Assembly (NCBI RefSeq): GCF_009017495.1
Contig: NZ_CP044990.1
Location: 1 to 64,000, forward strand
DNA from: Deinococcus sp. AJ005
Lineage (GTDB): Bacteria; Deinococcota; Deinococci; Deinococcales; Deinococcaceae
Direction of reading: 5' to 3'
DNA length: 64,000 nucleotides
A model generated the notes under the pieces. It saw only the letters and a list, made by a program, of their open reading frames with translations, had not been told where the DNA came from and made no database searches. The translations under genes were made by a program, and so were the position numbers. Position 1 is the stretch's first letter; each line of letters begins with the position of its first letter. Shown one piece after another: positions 1 through 12,278 of the stretch.

Positions 1-1386
<1,386 letters not shown>

Positions 1387-1459
1387 TCCCGCCATCAGAT
1401 TCTCCTGCCACTTAAATAAGTTCCAAAACCCGTTCCAAAATGGTGTGCGGAGTTTCACA

Positions 1460-1712
1460 AGCTGTGGATAAACCTGTGGATAACCTGTGGATAACCCCGT
1501 TTTTTCTGTGGATAAAATTGTGGATAACTCGGGCTTTTTCCACCCCTGTGGATAACCCCCCTTTTTATCCACAGGTTATCCACAGGCAAGTGCCACTTAT
1601 CCACAATTTTATCCACAGGCCAAACGCGCGCCCAGTGCAGCCGCAAGGCACTTTTCCACAGTTTCCACAGGCCCTATTACTACTACTACTATCTTTTATA
1701 GTTATTTAAAGA
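1460..1712. other. oriC: oriC: ten perfect DnaA boxes, DnaA-trio run and AT-rich unwinding tract
   Basis: Six copies of TGTGGATAA start at 1463, 1475, 1486, 1507, 1519 and 1547. They are followed by four copies of the opposite orientation TTATCCACA at 1565, 1576, 1597 and 1609, so the two sets face each other. Two weaker TTTCCACA boxes follow (1653–1660 and 1662–1669). The last one abuts a short GC stretch and then six consecutive C/T-T-A triplets (1674–1691), followed by AT-rich DNA to about 1710. This matches the box/GC spacer/DnaA-trio/unwinding-region order described for basal bacterial origins. Strand opening here is inferred from that match. Confidence 0.93.
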
Positions 1713-1782
1713 CAGGTAAGAGATAGGAGTTGGAAGCCAATCCAGAAAATCTTAGACCGAGACCAAAAAGTGAGACGTTGAA

Positions 1783-1884
1783 ATGAGTCAGAATCCCCAG
1801 ATGAAATCCGCGCAGAAAAAAGTCAAACTGCAAAAAACCAAAGCTCAAAAAATTGAGTTAGTCCCCCAAGAGGTCAGGGCATGA
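1783..1884 (+). CDS. Possible 33-residue basic leader ORF overlapping dnaN start
   Basis: An ATG at 1783 opens a 33-codon frame rich in lysine and glutamine (begins [17 protein letters not shown]). Its TGA stop overlaps the dnaN ATG in an ATGA junction, the usual geometry for translational coupling. I see no strong ribosome site at its own start and recognise no family. It could be a short coupling ORF or chance; the exact 4-base overlap is the only positive evidence. Confidence 0.3.
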   Translation: MSQNPQMKSAQKKVKLQKTKAQKIELVPQEVRA

Positions 1885-2969
1885 AAGCGCACGTCACTAA
1901 AAAAACCTTGAGCGAGGGCCTGGGTCTGCTGGAACGGGTGGTCCCCAGCCGCAGCAGCAACCCCCTCCTGACCTCGCTGAAGGTCGAGGCCAGTGAGGCC
2001 GGACTGACTCTAAGCGGCACGAATCTGGAAATTGACCTGTCGTGCTTCGTGCCCGCCGAGGTGCAAGAGCCGAAGGATTTTGTTGTCCCGGCGCATCTTT
2101 TCGCGCAAATTGTCCGCAACCTAGGCGGCGAACTGGTGGAGTTGGAACTGGTGGGGCAGGAGCTGGCGGTGCGTTCGGGCGGCTCGGATTTCAAGTTGCA
2201 GACCGGCGACACCGAGGCGTACCCGCCCCTGAGCTTCCCCAGCAACGCGGACCTGAGCTTGAACGCCGAGGAACTGGCCCGTGCCCTGGGCAGCGTGCGT
2301 TACGCCGCCAGCAACGAGGCTTTTCAGGCGGTCTTCCGGGGCATCAAGCTCGAACACCACGCGGATACCGGCTCGGCGCGCGTCGTTGCCTCGGACGGCT
2401 ACCGGGTGGCAATCCGCGACTTTCCGGTCAGCGGTGACGGCAGAAACCTGATCATCCCGGCCCGCAGCGTCGATGAGCTGATCCGCGTGCTGAAGGACGG
2501 CGAGGTCCGCTTCACCTACGGCGAAGGCATGCTCAGCGTGACCACGGACCGCGTGCGGATGAACCTCAAACTGCTGGACGGCGACTTCCCCGATTACGAG
2601 CGCGTAATCCCCAAGGACATCAAGTTGCAGGTCACGCTGCCCGCCACCGCCCTCAAGGAAGCCGTGAACCGTGTGGCTGTGCTGGCCGACAAAAACGCCA
2701 ATAACCGCGTGGAATTTCTGGTTTCCGAAGGGCAGTTGCGTCTGGCTGCCGAGGGGGACTATGGCCGCGCGCAGGACACCCTGACCGTCACGCAGGGCGG
2801 CGTGGAACCGGCCATGAGCCTGGCTTTCAACGCCCGGCATGTCCTCGACGCCCTGGGTCCGATCGAGGGTGAAGCCGAGCTTCTCTTCTCCGGCTCCACA
2901 AGCCCCGCCATCTTCCGTGCGAGTGGTGGAGGTGGCTATATGGCTGTCATGGTCACGCTGCGCGTTTAA
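1881..2969 (+). CDS. dnaN: DNA polymerase III sliding clamp (beta subunit)
   Basis: The protein forms the ring-shaped processivity clamp loaded on primed DNA and tethers the replicative polymerase. The 362-residue length, the beginning [20 protein letters not shown] and the three repeated clamp folds fit the family. An early segment reads [12 protein letters not shown], the middle holds the FPDYERVIP motif, and the C-terminus reads [22 protein letters not shown], close to the usual P-V-M-P/M-R ending. The start is supported by AAGAGGT about seven bases upstream. It follows the origin, as in many bacteria with dnaA–dnaN order. Confidence 0.96.
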   Translation: MKAHVTKKTLSEGLGLLERVVPSRSSNPLLTSLKVEASEAGLTLSGTNLEIDLSCFVPAEVQEPKDFVVPAHLFAQIVRNLGGELVELELVGQELAVRSGGSDFKLQTGDTEAYPPLSFPSNADLSLNAEELARALGSVRYAASNEAFQAVFRGIKLEHHADTGSARVVASDGYRVAIRDFPVSGDGRNLIIPARSVDELIRVLKDGEVRFTYGEGMLSVTTDRVRMNLKLLDGDFPDYERVIPKDIKLQVTLPATALKEAVNRVAVLADKNANNRVEFLVSEGQLRLAAEGDYGRAQDTLTVTQGGVEPAMSLAFNARHVLDALGPIEGEAELLFSGSTSPAIFRASGGGGYMAVMVTLRV

Positions 2970-3045
2970 GGGGCCAGTGGGGGCCGTTACGGGGCATGTC
3001 TGGATAGTCGTTGGAGGACAAAATGATTTAGCAGAGCAAAAGAGC

Positions 3046-3381
3046 ATGGGCGATCCGCCTTCCGCCAAGAATCAGGATCGCCCAACAAGTCAGAAGATAA
3101 AGTGGTTTTGCGCCACGCCCTCTTCCGTGCGCCTACGTTACTCGCCTCCAGCTTTCATCTCAATGGCTGGGGCGAAGATTCGGGTGCGGATGCCGATTGG
3201 GAGAAGATTTTTGAATTCGTTTCTCTATCGCCTGTTGCTCGCTACTATCGCTCTAATCGCCTTGACTCTGGTCATTGTTGCCATCCCGACAACGGACAGG
3301 GGGGTTGAGGTCTGGACTGGGAGAAGCGCCCTGTTTGCCGCTGTAAGCGGCTTTTTCCTCTTGCTGCAAAAATTGAAATAG
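3046..3381 (+). CDS. Small putative membrane protein, start uncertain
   Basis: The C-terminal 60 residues of this frame look protein-like: a basic stretch (GRRFLNSFLYR) followed by a strong hydrophobic segment LLLATIALIALTLVIVAIP and a second shorter one near the end. In-frame ATG candidates are 3046, 3163 and 3190, and none has a convincing Shine–Dalgarno sequence. A very good one (GGAGG) lies at about 3012–3016, but the ATG it serves (3023) reads ATG-ATT-TAG and stops at once. The frame could therefore be reached by re-initiation or be a decayed gene. No family is recognised. Confidence 0.38.
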   Translation: MGDPPSAKNQDRPTSQKIKWFCATPSSVRLRYSPPAFISMAGAKIRVRMPIGRRFLNSFLYRLLLATIALIALTLVIVAIPTTDRGVEVWTGRSALFAAVSGFFLLLQKLK

Positions 3382-3394
3382 TTCAATTCTTAGC

Positions 3395-3450
3395 TGTCCA
3401 CAAAGTTATCCACAGATATTTCGCCTGTGGATAACTTTTGTGGATAACTC
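3395..3450. other. Second DnaA-box cluster, downstream of dnaN
   Basis: There are three perfect nine-base DnaA boxes: TTATCCACA at 3406 and TGTGGATAA at 3426 and 3439, plus a partial TGTCCACA at about 3395. They sit in the gap between the small membrane ORF and the SnoaL-like gene, about 1.8 kb from the main array. The box matches are direct observation. A role as extra origin module, titration site or dnaN-region control is inference. Confidence 0.8.
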
Positions 3451-3476
3451 TCGGTCCAGTGCGGGTTTTTTCAATT

Positions 3477-3875
3477 TTAAGTCCCGTCGATCCGGGTGGC
3501 CTGTGACCACACCACCTGCCAGCCGCCTGCGCGCCGTTCGTACAAATCCGTGTGCCAGTAGATGCCGGGCGGCCCGGCAGGAAGATCGTTAGCGACTTCC
3601 TGCGGCTCGCCTGAAATTACATCCAGCCTGGAGCGGTAACGGATGAATGCCGCGTCGCCGTAATAGCGGACTTCAATCTCTGAAATGGGTTCCCAGACGA
3701 GGTATTTCAACCGTCCGGCGGCGAGGGCATTCAGGTACTCATCCCTGGTCAGGCGTGAGCCGCTGGGCGTGATGAGTTCAAAGTCCGGGGCGTGAAGCTG
3801 GAACGCGGTTTTCATGTCGCCATAGACCAGCGCCTTAAGTCGGGTGCGTTCCAGTGCGCGAATTTCATCGGACAT
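3477..3875 (-). CDS. SnoaL-like / NTF2-fold (DUF4440-type) protein
   Basis: This is a 132-residue single-domain protein. The pattern of an N-terminal helix (EIRALERTRLKALVYGD), the motif HAPDFELITPSG, then LTRDEYLNAL and alternating strands ending in GGWQVVWSQATRI is typical of the NTF2-like alpha+beta barrel in DUF4440/SnoaL proteins. These may be enzymes or simple ligand-binding domains, so no substrate can be named. A TAGAGT box five bases upstream of the ATG suggests a leaderless transcript. It stands alone between dnaN and eno on the opposite strand. Confidence 0.75.
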   Translation of the reverse strand: MSDEIRALERTRLKALVYGDMKTAFQLHAPDFELITPSGSRLTRDEYLNALAAGRLKYLVWEPISEIEVRYYGDAAFIRYRSRLDVISGEPQEVANDLPAGPPGIYWHTDLYERRAGGWQVVWSQATRIDGT

Positions 3876-3877
3876 GA

Positions 3878-5296
<1,419 letters not shown>

Positions 5297-5447
5297 GGCG
5301 AAAACACAGGCGGCGGACGCTGGAAGATCGAGAAAACTCCAGGGTCCGCTGCTTTCTTGAAATTCAATCCTCCAACTCTGACTGGAATCACTTCCAATTT
5401 CACCCGCACACTGGTTCGCTGAGGGTGCGGCAAAACGAGGCAATCAC

Positions 5448-6896
5448 ATGAAACATTTTGACCGAGCCACCAAGATCGTCGCCACCGTTGGGCCAGCCAG
5501 CCGCAGCCCGGAAGTGCTGGGCCGCATGATGGACGCCGGGATGAACGTCGTCCGCATGAACTTCAGTCACGGCGATCCCGAGGACCACCGCCAGACCTAC
5601 AACATGGTCCGCGAGTTGGCCGCCCAGAAGGGCATCACTGTGGGCATTTTGCAGGATTTGCAGGGTCCCAAGATTCGCGTCGGGCGCTTTGCCGAAGGGT
5701 CCGTGACGCTGGCGGCGGGCGATCACTTCACCATCACGATGGACGATGTAGAGGGCGACGCCACGCGCGTTTCCACCACCTACAAAGACCTGATCCGCGA
5801 CGTGCATCCCGGTATGGCCCTGCTGCTGGACGACGGCAACATGGCCCTGCGCGTGGAGAGCGTGCGCGGCAACGACATCCTGACCAGCGTGGTGATCGGC
5901 GGCGTCCTGAAGAACAACAAGGGCATCAACGTCCCCGAGGCCGATCTGAGCGTGCCTGCCCTGTCCGACAAGGACGTGTCCGACATGGAATTTGGCGCGG
6001 AACTGGGCGTGGACTGGGTGGCCCTGAGCTTCGTGCGTTCGCGTGACGATCTGCTGCTGGCCCGCCACTACCTGTCGCGCTTCGGCAGCCGCGCCAAGCT
6101 GATGGCCAAGATCGAGAAGCCGCAGGCGGTGGACCGTTTCGAGGACATCCTCAAGGAAGTGGACGGCATCATGGTGGCACGCGGCGACCTGGGTGTGGAA
6201 ATGCGCGCCGAGCAGGTGCCGACCATCCAGAAACGCCTGATCCGGTTGTGCCGCGAGGCAGGCAAGCCAGTGATCACCGCCACGCAGATGCTGGAAAGCA
6301 TGATCAGCCTGCCACGCCCCACCCGCGCCGAGGCCAGCGACGTGGCGAACGCCATCTACGATGGTACCGACGCCGTGATGCTCTCGGCAGAGTCTGCGGC
6401 GGGGCTGTACCCCGTGGAATCGGTGGCGATGATGGACCGCATTGCCCGCGAGGCCGAGTCCAGCGAGCATTACAGCATGCTCCAGCGCCAACTGGTGATC
6501 GACACCACGCTGGCTCAGGACTCGATTGCCTACTCGGCCTGCAACATTGGGGCCAAGCTGGGAGCGTCCGCCGTGGTGGCTTTTACCAGCACCGGGGGCG
6601 CGGCCCTGCGGATCGCCAAGAACCGTCCGCCGATGGCGATTCTGGCGCTGACCCCCAACGAGGTCACCCGCAACCAGTTGGCCCTGAGCTGGGGCGTCGT
6701 GCCCATGCTCAGCGAGGACCCGCGCAGCACCGACGACATGGTTCGCATTGCCAACAAGGAACTGAAGAAGAGCAGTCTGGCCGACATCGGGGACCGTTAC
6801 GTGATCACGGCGGGCGTGCCCTTCGGCGTGCAGGGCACCACCAACATGCTGCGCGTGGAAGCCTTGCGAGATGAGGGCGTGGTTTCTCAGTTCTGA
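5448..6896 (+). CDS. pyk: Pyruvate kinase
   Basis: Pyruvate kinase makes pyruvate and ATP from phosphoenolpyruvate and ADP. The 482-residue length is normal for the short bacterial type without the extra C-terminal PEP-utiliser domain. Motifs seen are TKIVATVGPASR at the N-terminus, LQDLQGPKIRVG, the active-site segment MAKIEKPQAVDRFEDI, MVARGDLGVEM and ITATQMLESM. The C-terminal allosteric domain includes VVAFTSTGGAALRIAK. It sits 151 bases after eno and ends at a strong terminator. Confidence 0.97.
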   Translation: MKHFDRATKIVATVGPASRSPEVLGRMMDAGMNVVRMNFSHGDPEDHRQTYNMVRELAAQKGITVGILQDLQGPKIRVGRFAEGSVTLAAGDHFTITMDDVEGDATRVSTTYKDLIRDVHPGMALLLDDGNMALRVESVRGNDILTSVVIGGVLKNNKGINVPEADLSVPALSDKDVSDMEFGAELGVDWVALSFVRSRDDLLLARHYLSRFGSRAKLMAKIEKPQAVDRFEDILKEVDGIMVARGDLGVEMRAEQVPTIQKRLIRLCREAGKPVITATQMLESMISLPRPTRAEASDVANAIYDGTDAVMLSAESAAGLYPVESVAMMDRIAREAESSEHYSMLQRQLVIDTTLAQDSIAYSACNIGAKLGASAVVAFTSTGGAALRIAKNRPPMAILALTPNEVTRNQLALSWGVVPMLSEDPRSTDDMVRIANKELKKSSLADIGDRYVITAGVPFGVQGTTNMLRVEALRDEGVVSQF

Positions 6897-6927
6897 TCGC
6901 TACTTTTAGCAACTGACTTCAAAGACC

Positions 6928-6970
6928 GACCCGCCCCGACTTCAAACGTCAGGGGCGGGTCAGATTTTTT
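6928..6970 (+). terminator. Rho-independent terminator after pyk
   Basis: A perfect 10-bp stem, GACCCGCCCC (6928–6937) with GGGGCGGGTC (6952–6961), is followed by a run of six T (6965–6970). It lies 31 bases after the pyk stop and ends the eno–pyk transcription direction before the convergent tyrS gene. Confidence 0.85.
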
Positions 6971-7091
6971 ATCCACAGGCACAGGGTTTATCCACACCTT
7001 GCCTGTGGATAAGTCCAGAACAGAACAAATACTTTTGATTGTCCAGGACATTCTCTACAGGGCCTGTGGTTATCCACACCAGCCTGTGCAT
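6969..7091. other. Third DnaA-box cluster, between pyk and tyrS
   Basis: Four perfect DnaA boxes are present: TTATCCACA at 6969, 6988 and 7070, and TGTGGATAA at 7004. A near match, TGTGCATAA, lies at about 7085. The cluster starts inside the T-run of the pyk terminator and fills the gap between two convergent genes, so it is unlikely to be a promoter operator. It is about 5.5 kb from the main oriC array. Confidence 0.8.
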
Positions 7092-7164
7092 AACTTTTAG
7101 ATTTCTCCCCGATCCGCCTGACGTACAAGAGGTCCGTGAAGGCCCCGTGGAGCCTTCAGGTGAG

Positions 7165-8481
<1,317 letters not shown>

Positions 8482-8585
8482 TCAGGCTAAGACTGACCTC
8501 CTACCGCTAGCGGCAGGGTGGATAGTGTTCTTCCAAAGGGGCACGTCGGGTCAAACGCCTCATGCTGGGCAGTGTAGCGGATAGC

Positions 8586-9170
8586 ATGAGGGGCGTGAAG
8601 ACCATTCAGGACCTCCGCACGACGTTTCCCCGCCCCGGACGGGTGGAGTGGCTTGGATTGCGCCCGGCCCGCCGCGTGACGCCTGTGCGTGTGCTGGAGG
8701 TAGAGGCTCATCCGCTCGTCGGCCTGATCGGGGACCACGGCAAAATGGCTCCTGCCCGTCTGACTGCGCTGTCTGGTGAGATAGAAGCGACGCCCAGACC
8801 CTCCAACCCATCCGTCCCCGGCGGTCCCGGCAAGCGGCAGGTCACGCTGATTCAGGCTGAACATCTGCCCGTGATTGCCGCGCTGGCCGGATTGGACGAG
8901 GTCACGCCGGAGCTGCTGCGCCGCAACATCGTCGTCTCTGGCGTGTCGCTGCTGGCCCTCAAGGACGCCCGTTTTCAGATCGGCGAGGTGGTGCTGGAAG
9001 GCACGGGCGAGTGCCATCCCTGCTCCCGCATGGAAGAGAATCTGGGCGAGGGCGGCTACAACGCGGTGCGTGGCCACGGCGGTCTGACGGCGCGCGTGAT
9101 CGTCGGTGGCATGATCCGGGAGGGGGATACCGTGACCGCGCTGCTTCCCGAACCCACGGAAAAGGACTGA
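8586..9170 (+). CDS. MOSC-domain protein (YiiM-like)
   Basis: MOSC domains bind molybdenum cofactor or related sulfur carriers and are found in YiiM-like proteins. The 194-residue protein has VRVLEVEAHPLVGLIGDHG near the N-terminus and RRNIVVSGVSLLAL. The conserved cysteine region is GTGECHPCSRMEENLGEGG, and a later segment reads ARVIVGGMIREGD. I chose the ATG at 8586 because it is nearest the first conserved strand; an ATG 24 bases upstream is also open. It overlaps the next gene by one base. Confidence 0.8.
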   Translation: MRGVKTIQDLRTTFPRPGRVEWLGLRPARRVTPVRVLEVEAHPLVGLIGDHGKMAPARLTALSGEIEATPRPSNPSVPGGPGKRQVTLIQAEHLPVIAALAGLDEVTPELLRRNIVVSGVSLLALKDARFQIGEVVLEGTGECHPCSRMEENLGEGGYNAVRGHGGLTARVIVGGMIREGDTVTALLPEPTEKD

Positions 9171-9724
9171 TGGCGCAGAAGCAGGCAGCCCGCGCGGCCC
9201 GGATGCTGGGGCGGGCCTTCGGATTCACGCGGCTGATCGTGGAACTGGGCGTGTTCAGCTCGCTGGCCTTCAGTCTGGCGCTGTTCATCGTGGCGATTGT
9301 CCAGGCGTATCACACCATCGGCGACGCCTTCCGGCATCTGGGCGAACCCGAGACCACCAAGCACCTTCTGGTGGCCGCCGTGGAACAGGCCGACACGTTG
9401 CTGGTGGGGGTGGCCCTGCTGATCATCGGGCTGGGCTTGCAGGGGCTGTTCGTCGGGCGGCTCCAGAACGTGCCGGAGTGGCTGCACGTGGATTCGTTTG
9501 ATGACCTGAAGCAAAAGCTGCTGGGCGTGGTGGTCACGGCGCTGGCGGTCAATTTCTTCGCGGTGGCGCTGGAGTGGACGGGCGACAACAGCATTCTGGT
9601 TTACGGCGCTGCCATTGCCGCCGTGATTCTGGCGGTGGGGGTCTACAGTTCGGTCCTGAGCCGTATTCACGGGCCACCTGCACACGCTGGGCCAGAGAAG
9701 CCAGATGCCGATGCCCACCCTTGA
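9170..9724 (+). CDS. UPF0114 (YqhA)-like membrane protein
   Basis: This 184-residue integral membrane protein has four hydrophobic segments: around VFSSLAFSLALFIVAIVQA, LLVGVALLIIGLGLQGLFVG, LLGVVVTALAVNFFAVALEW and ILVYGAAIAAVILAVGVY. The arrangement and the segment FVGRLQNVPEWLHVDSFDDLK resemble the UPF0114 family, whose function is not established. Its ATG shares one base with the TGA of the MOSC gene, and its end overlaps trmK by 20 bases, so the three genes are probably cotranscribed. Confidence 0.65.
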   Translation: MAQKQAARAARMLGRAFGFTRLIVELGVFSSLAFSLALFIVAIVQAYHTIGDAFRHLGEPETTKHLLVAAVEQADTLLVGVALLIIGLGLQGLFVGRLQNVPEWLHVDSFDDLKQKLLGVVVTALAVNFFAVALEWTGDNSILVYGAAIAAVILAVGVYSSVLSRIHGPPAHAGPEKPDADAHP

Positions 9725-10388
9725 CGCCCGTCTGGAAGCGGTGTTGGAGCTGATTCGCACGGACGTTCACGCCGACATCGGCAGCGATCACGCCCGCCTG
9801 CCTGTGCGCCTAATCCGCGAGGGCCGTGCCAGCCGCTGTATCGCCGTGGAACTGAATCCCGGCCCGCTGGAACAGGCGAGGCGCAGTGTCGCGCGGTCCA
9901 GACTGGAAGCCCAGATTGAAGTCCGCGAGGGCGATGGCTTCGGCCCCATTCTTCCCGGCGAAGTGGGCAGCGCCAGCCTGTGTGGCATGGGCGCGTACAC
10001 CATTCGGGGCATTCTGGAGCGGGCGGGGGAGAGGTTGCCCCCAGCGCTAATCCTGCAACCCAATGACTCCGCCCTCCTAATCCGCCTGTGGGCGCGTGGG
10101 GCGGGCTATCACGTCCGTGCCGAACGCCTGATCGCCGGATACTGGCCTTACCCCGTGCTGCGGTTGGAGCGGGCCAATGGTGCAGACCCGGCATACGAGG
10201 GTGTGCCGCTGGACGCCGCGCTGAAATACGGGCCGCTGTTGCTACGTCTGGACGGTGAGGTGATTCGCCGTCAGATCAAGGCCGACGTCGCACGCCTGCA
10301 AATAGTCGCCGCGCCGGGGCGGGAATCCTGGGGCGAACTAGAAACAGCGAAAACGGCTCTGGCGGTGCTGGACAACGGGGTAAAATAA
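9705..10388 (+). CDS. trmK: tRNA (adenine-22-N1)-methyltransferase
   Basis: TrmK methylates N1 of A22 in tRNA using S-adenosylmethionine. The 227-residue length and the class I Rossmann motifs fit the family: ADIGSDHARLPVRLIREG for SAM binding, IAVELNPGPLEQARR, the conserved SLCGMGAYTIRGIL, and LQPNDSALLIRLWA. The start at 9705 lies inside the preceding gene, and a second in-frame ATG at 9711 is also possible. Downstream are two unusual promoter–terminator repeats on the opposite strand. Confidence 0.85.
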   Translation: MPMPTLDARLEAVLELIRTDVHADIGSDHARLPVRLIREGRASRCIAVELNPGPLEQARRSVARSRLEAQIEVREGDGFGPILPGEVGSASLCGMGAYTIRGILERAGERLPPALILQPNDSALLIRLWARGAGYHVRAERLIAGYWPYPVLRLERANGADPAYEGVPLDAALKYGPLLLRLDGEVIRRQIKADVARLQIVAAPGRESWGELETAKTALAVLDNGVK

Positions 10389-10446
10389 AAAGCCCGCCTT
10401 TCGGCGGTGATGTGAATAAGATAGCGCGGTATTCGGCAATTGTCAA
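10386..10446 (-). repeat. Promoter–terminator repeat, unit A
   Basis: Read on the minus strand, a sigma-70-type promoter (TTGACA at 10446–10441, exactly 17 bases, TATCTT at 10423–10418) is followed after about ten bases by a rho-independent terminator (CCGCC-GAAA-GGCGG, then GCTTTTTA). The predicted transcript would be only about 25–30 nt. Unit B below has the same architecture and clearly related sequence. No coding frame explains it. Confidence 0.6.
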
Positions 10447-10565
10447 ATTTATGCGGCGGGTTTAAAAAATCGCCTGCTAGACGCTCTTTTTTAGCGTAGA
10501 GCTTGAAGGCAGATGTATAGCTGGGACTTTCGCAGTTTGATCCCGCTACCCAAAATACAAGGCAA

Positions 10566-10629
10566 TAAAAAAGCCGCCTCGTTCGGCGGTGTTGATAAGA
10601 ACTATAGCGCTCTATTCGGGTTTTGTCAA
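10566..10629 (-). repeat. Promoter–terminator repeat, unit B
   Basis: The minus strand carries TTGACA (10629–10624), a 17-base spacer, TATAGT (10606–10601), and then the stem CCGCC/GGCGG (10589–10585 with 10578–10574) followed by CTTTTTTA. It aligns with unit A over about 80 bases, including a shared ATAGCGC and TATTCGG in the spacer. Both units lie downstream of rpoZ and point toward trmK. Confidence 0.6.
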
Positions 10630-10760
10630 TTTCATGCGCCTGATAAAAAAAATCCTGTCTGGGGCGGCGTTTTCCGGGTGACTGCAAGAAGCCATTTGCA
10701 TAGCCCGAAGAGAAGCGGCGAACAGGAACAATCCCATTCGCCGCTCTTCCTGCCGCATCT

Positions 10761-11060
10761 TTACTCGCGTTCGCGCTCGCGCTCGGCGTTCAACTGGGCC
10801 TGAAGCTGGGCCTGACGCTGACGCACGTAGTCCTGATGAAAACGGCTCTCGTCCAGCAGATCGGTGCCCACCGTCAGTTGGCCGGTGGCCAGCTCGCGCA
10901 TGGCCTGGGTGACCAGATTGCGGGTCCGCACGCGCTGCTCGACGGGCAATACGCTGGGCGCTCCAGCGCGCAGTTGCAGGGCGCGCTTGGCCGTGACGAC
11001 GCTCAAGCGGTACTTGCTGTCCGTCATCGCGAGCAACTTGTCAATGTCTTTTTCTGCCAT
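10761..11060 (-). CDS. rpoZ: RNA polymerase omega subunit
   Basis: Omega helps assemble and stabilise RNA polymerase by holding the beta-prime subunit. The 99-residue protein begins MAEKDIDKLLAMTDSKYRLS and contains the conserved VTAKRALQLRAG helix. An unusually charged C-terminal tail ends in repeated Glu-Arg. A good ribosome site (GGAGG) lies about nine bases before the ATG. The gene is on its own, followed by two promoter–terminator repeats. Confidence 0.88.
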   Translation of the reverse strand: MAEKDIDKLLAMTDSKYRLSVVTAKRALQLRAGAPSVLPVEQRVRTRNLVTQAMRELATGQLTVGTDLLDESRFHQDYVRQRQAQLQAQLNAERERERE

Positions 11061-11250
11061 AATTCTTAAACCTCCAGTTCTGGCCCATGTTGCCCGGCCT
11101 CTTCAATGAGTCAGCTTAACCCCTGTACGTGGGCAGGAGGGGGCATCAGCTTGCAAATGTCGCTTCAGGCCAGCTTCTGCGCCGACTCAGCCGCTGCAAA
11201 GGCCGGAAGCCTCCATCGCTGGAAACCCCGGCCTGTGTGGGTGAAGGAGT

Positions 11251-11985
11251 TTAGGACTGCTCTTCTTCGGTCTTGGCGTCGTCGCTGCTCTCGGCGGCAG
11301 TGTCGTCGCCCGCATCGGAGACAGCGTCGGCCTTGGCTTCTTCCAGGGTGGCGTCGCCTTCCAGCACGGCAGCGGCAGCTTCCTCGGTCAGCTCGCCCGC
11401 AGCAACCAGACCGGCGATCTGGGCGGCCTGGGTTTCGGCCTCGGCTTCCTCGGTGGTCATGCGCGGAGGCAGCAGGCTAATGACAACCTGATCAGCGTCC
11501 ACGTTCAGCTTGACGCCTTCGGGCAGGTTGATCTGTCCAGCGGTCACGTGGTCACCGATCTGGAGCTTGGACACGTCCACGATCAGTTCCTGCGGAATGC
11601 GGCGCGGGCCGGGGGCGATGATGGCGAGGTTGTGGATGACGGTATCCAGCAGGCCGCCCATGATCTCGCCCTGGCTCTTGCCCTTGGTATGCACGGGCAC
11701 GGACACTTCAATGGCCTCGCCGTAAGTGACCATGTAGAAGTCCACATGGATTGGCACGCGGCGGCGCTTGTCCATCTGGATGGCCTTAACCAGTGCGGGA
11801 AAGGTTTCCTGGCCTTCGACGGTGATGTCGTACAGGCCGGTGGTGCTGGTCTGGCGGAAAGCCCGGTCGAACGCCTTGAGGTCCAGGGCGAAAGAAACGT
11901 TGTTTTCCTTGTTGTAGGCGACGGCGGGGATCATGCCTTCGGCCAGCTTTTCGCGGCTCTTGCGGGGTTGGGCGTTCAGTTCCAT
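11251..11985 (-). CDS. rplY: 50S ribosomal protein L25, general stress protein CTC form
   Basis: This protein binds 5S rRNA in the large ribosomal subunit. At 244 residues it is the long CTC/TL5 form: an N-terminal L25 domain (MELNAQPRKSREKLAEGMIP), a second beta domain (about residues 95–190, including GPRRIPQELIVDVSKLQIGD), and an acidic Ala/Glu-rich tail (about 190–244) ending DDAKTEEEQS. An AAGGAG ribosome site lies upstream of the ATG. It diverges from efp. Confidence 0.93.
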   Translation of the reverse strand: MELNAQPRKSREKLAEGMIPAVAYNKENNVSFALDLKAFDRAFRQTSTTGLYDITVEGQETFPALVKAIQMDKRRRVPIHVDFYMVTYGEAIEVSVPVHTKGKSQGEIMGGLLDTVIHNLAIIAPGPRRIPQELIVDVSKLQIGDHVTAGQINLPEGVKLNVDADQVVISLLPPRMTTEEAEAETQAAQIAGLVAAGELTEEAAAAVLEGDATLEEAKADAVSDAGDDTAAESSDDAKTEEEQS

Positions 11986-12278
11986 GTGCGTCTTTTCTCC
12001 TTGGCGCTTTCCGTCTTCTGCTTGAGCTTCCCCGCCGCTCGTCGGACCTTTTTTACAGGGACCGGGGGCGGGGGTGGACGGGCAACCCTAGCAGCATAGC
12101 AAACCCCAGCCTGAGAGGGGAAGGGCTGCGGGCACGGTCACATTCCACTTCTGCTAAACTGCTGGGCGGCACCGAGCGGCCCCCGCCACTTCTGGACACC
12201 AGAGGGGCAGAGGCGGCCCCGGTTGGCACAGCGTCTGAATCGCGCTTTCCAAAGCATTCAGACCTTCAAGGAGCAGAC

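Noticed and set aside
10271..10687. A 138-codon minus-strand frame between rpoZ and trmK
   Set aside because: It reads through both promoter–terminator repeats and the end of trmK; composition is not protein-like and the repeats explain the region better.
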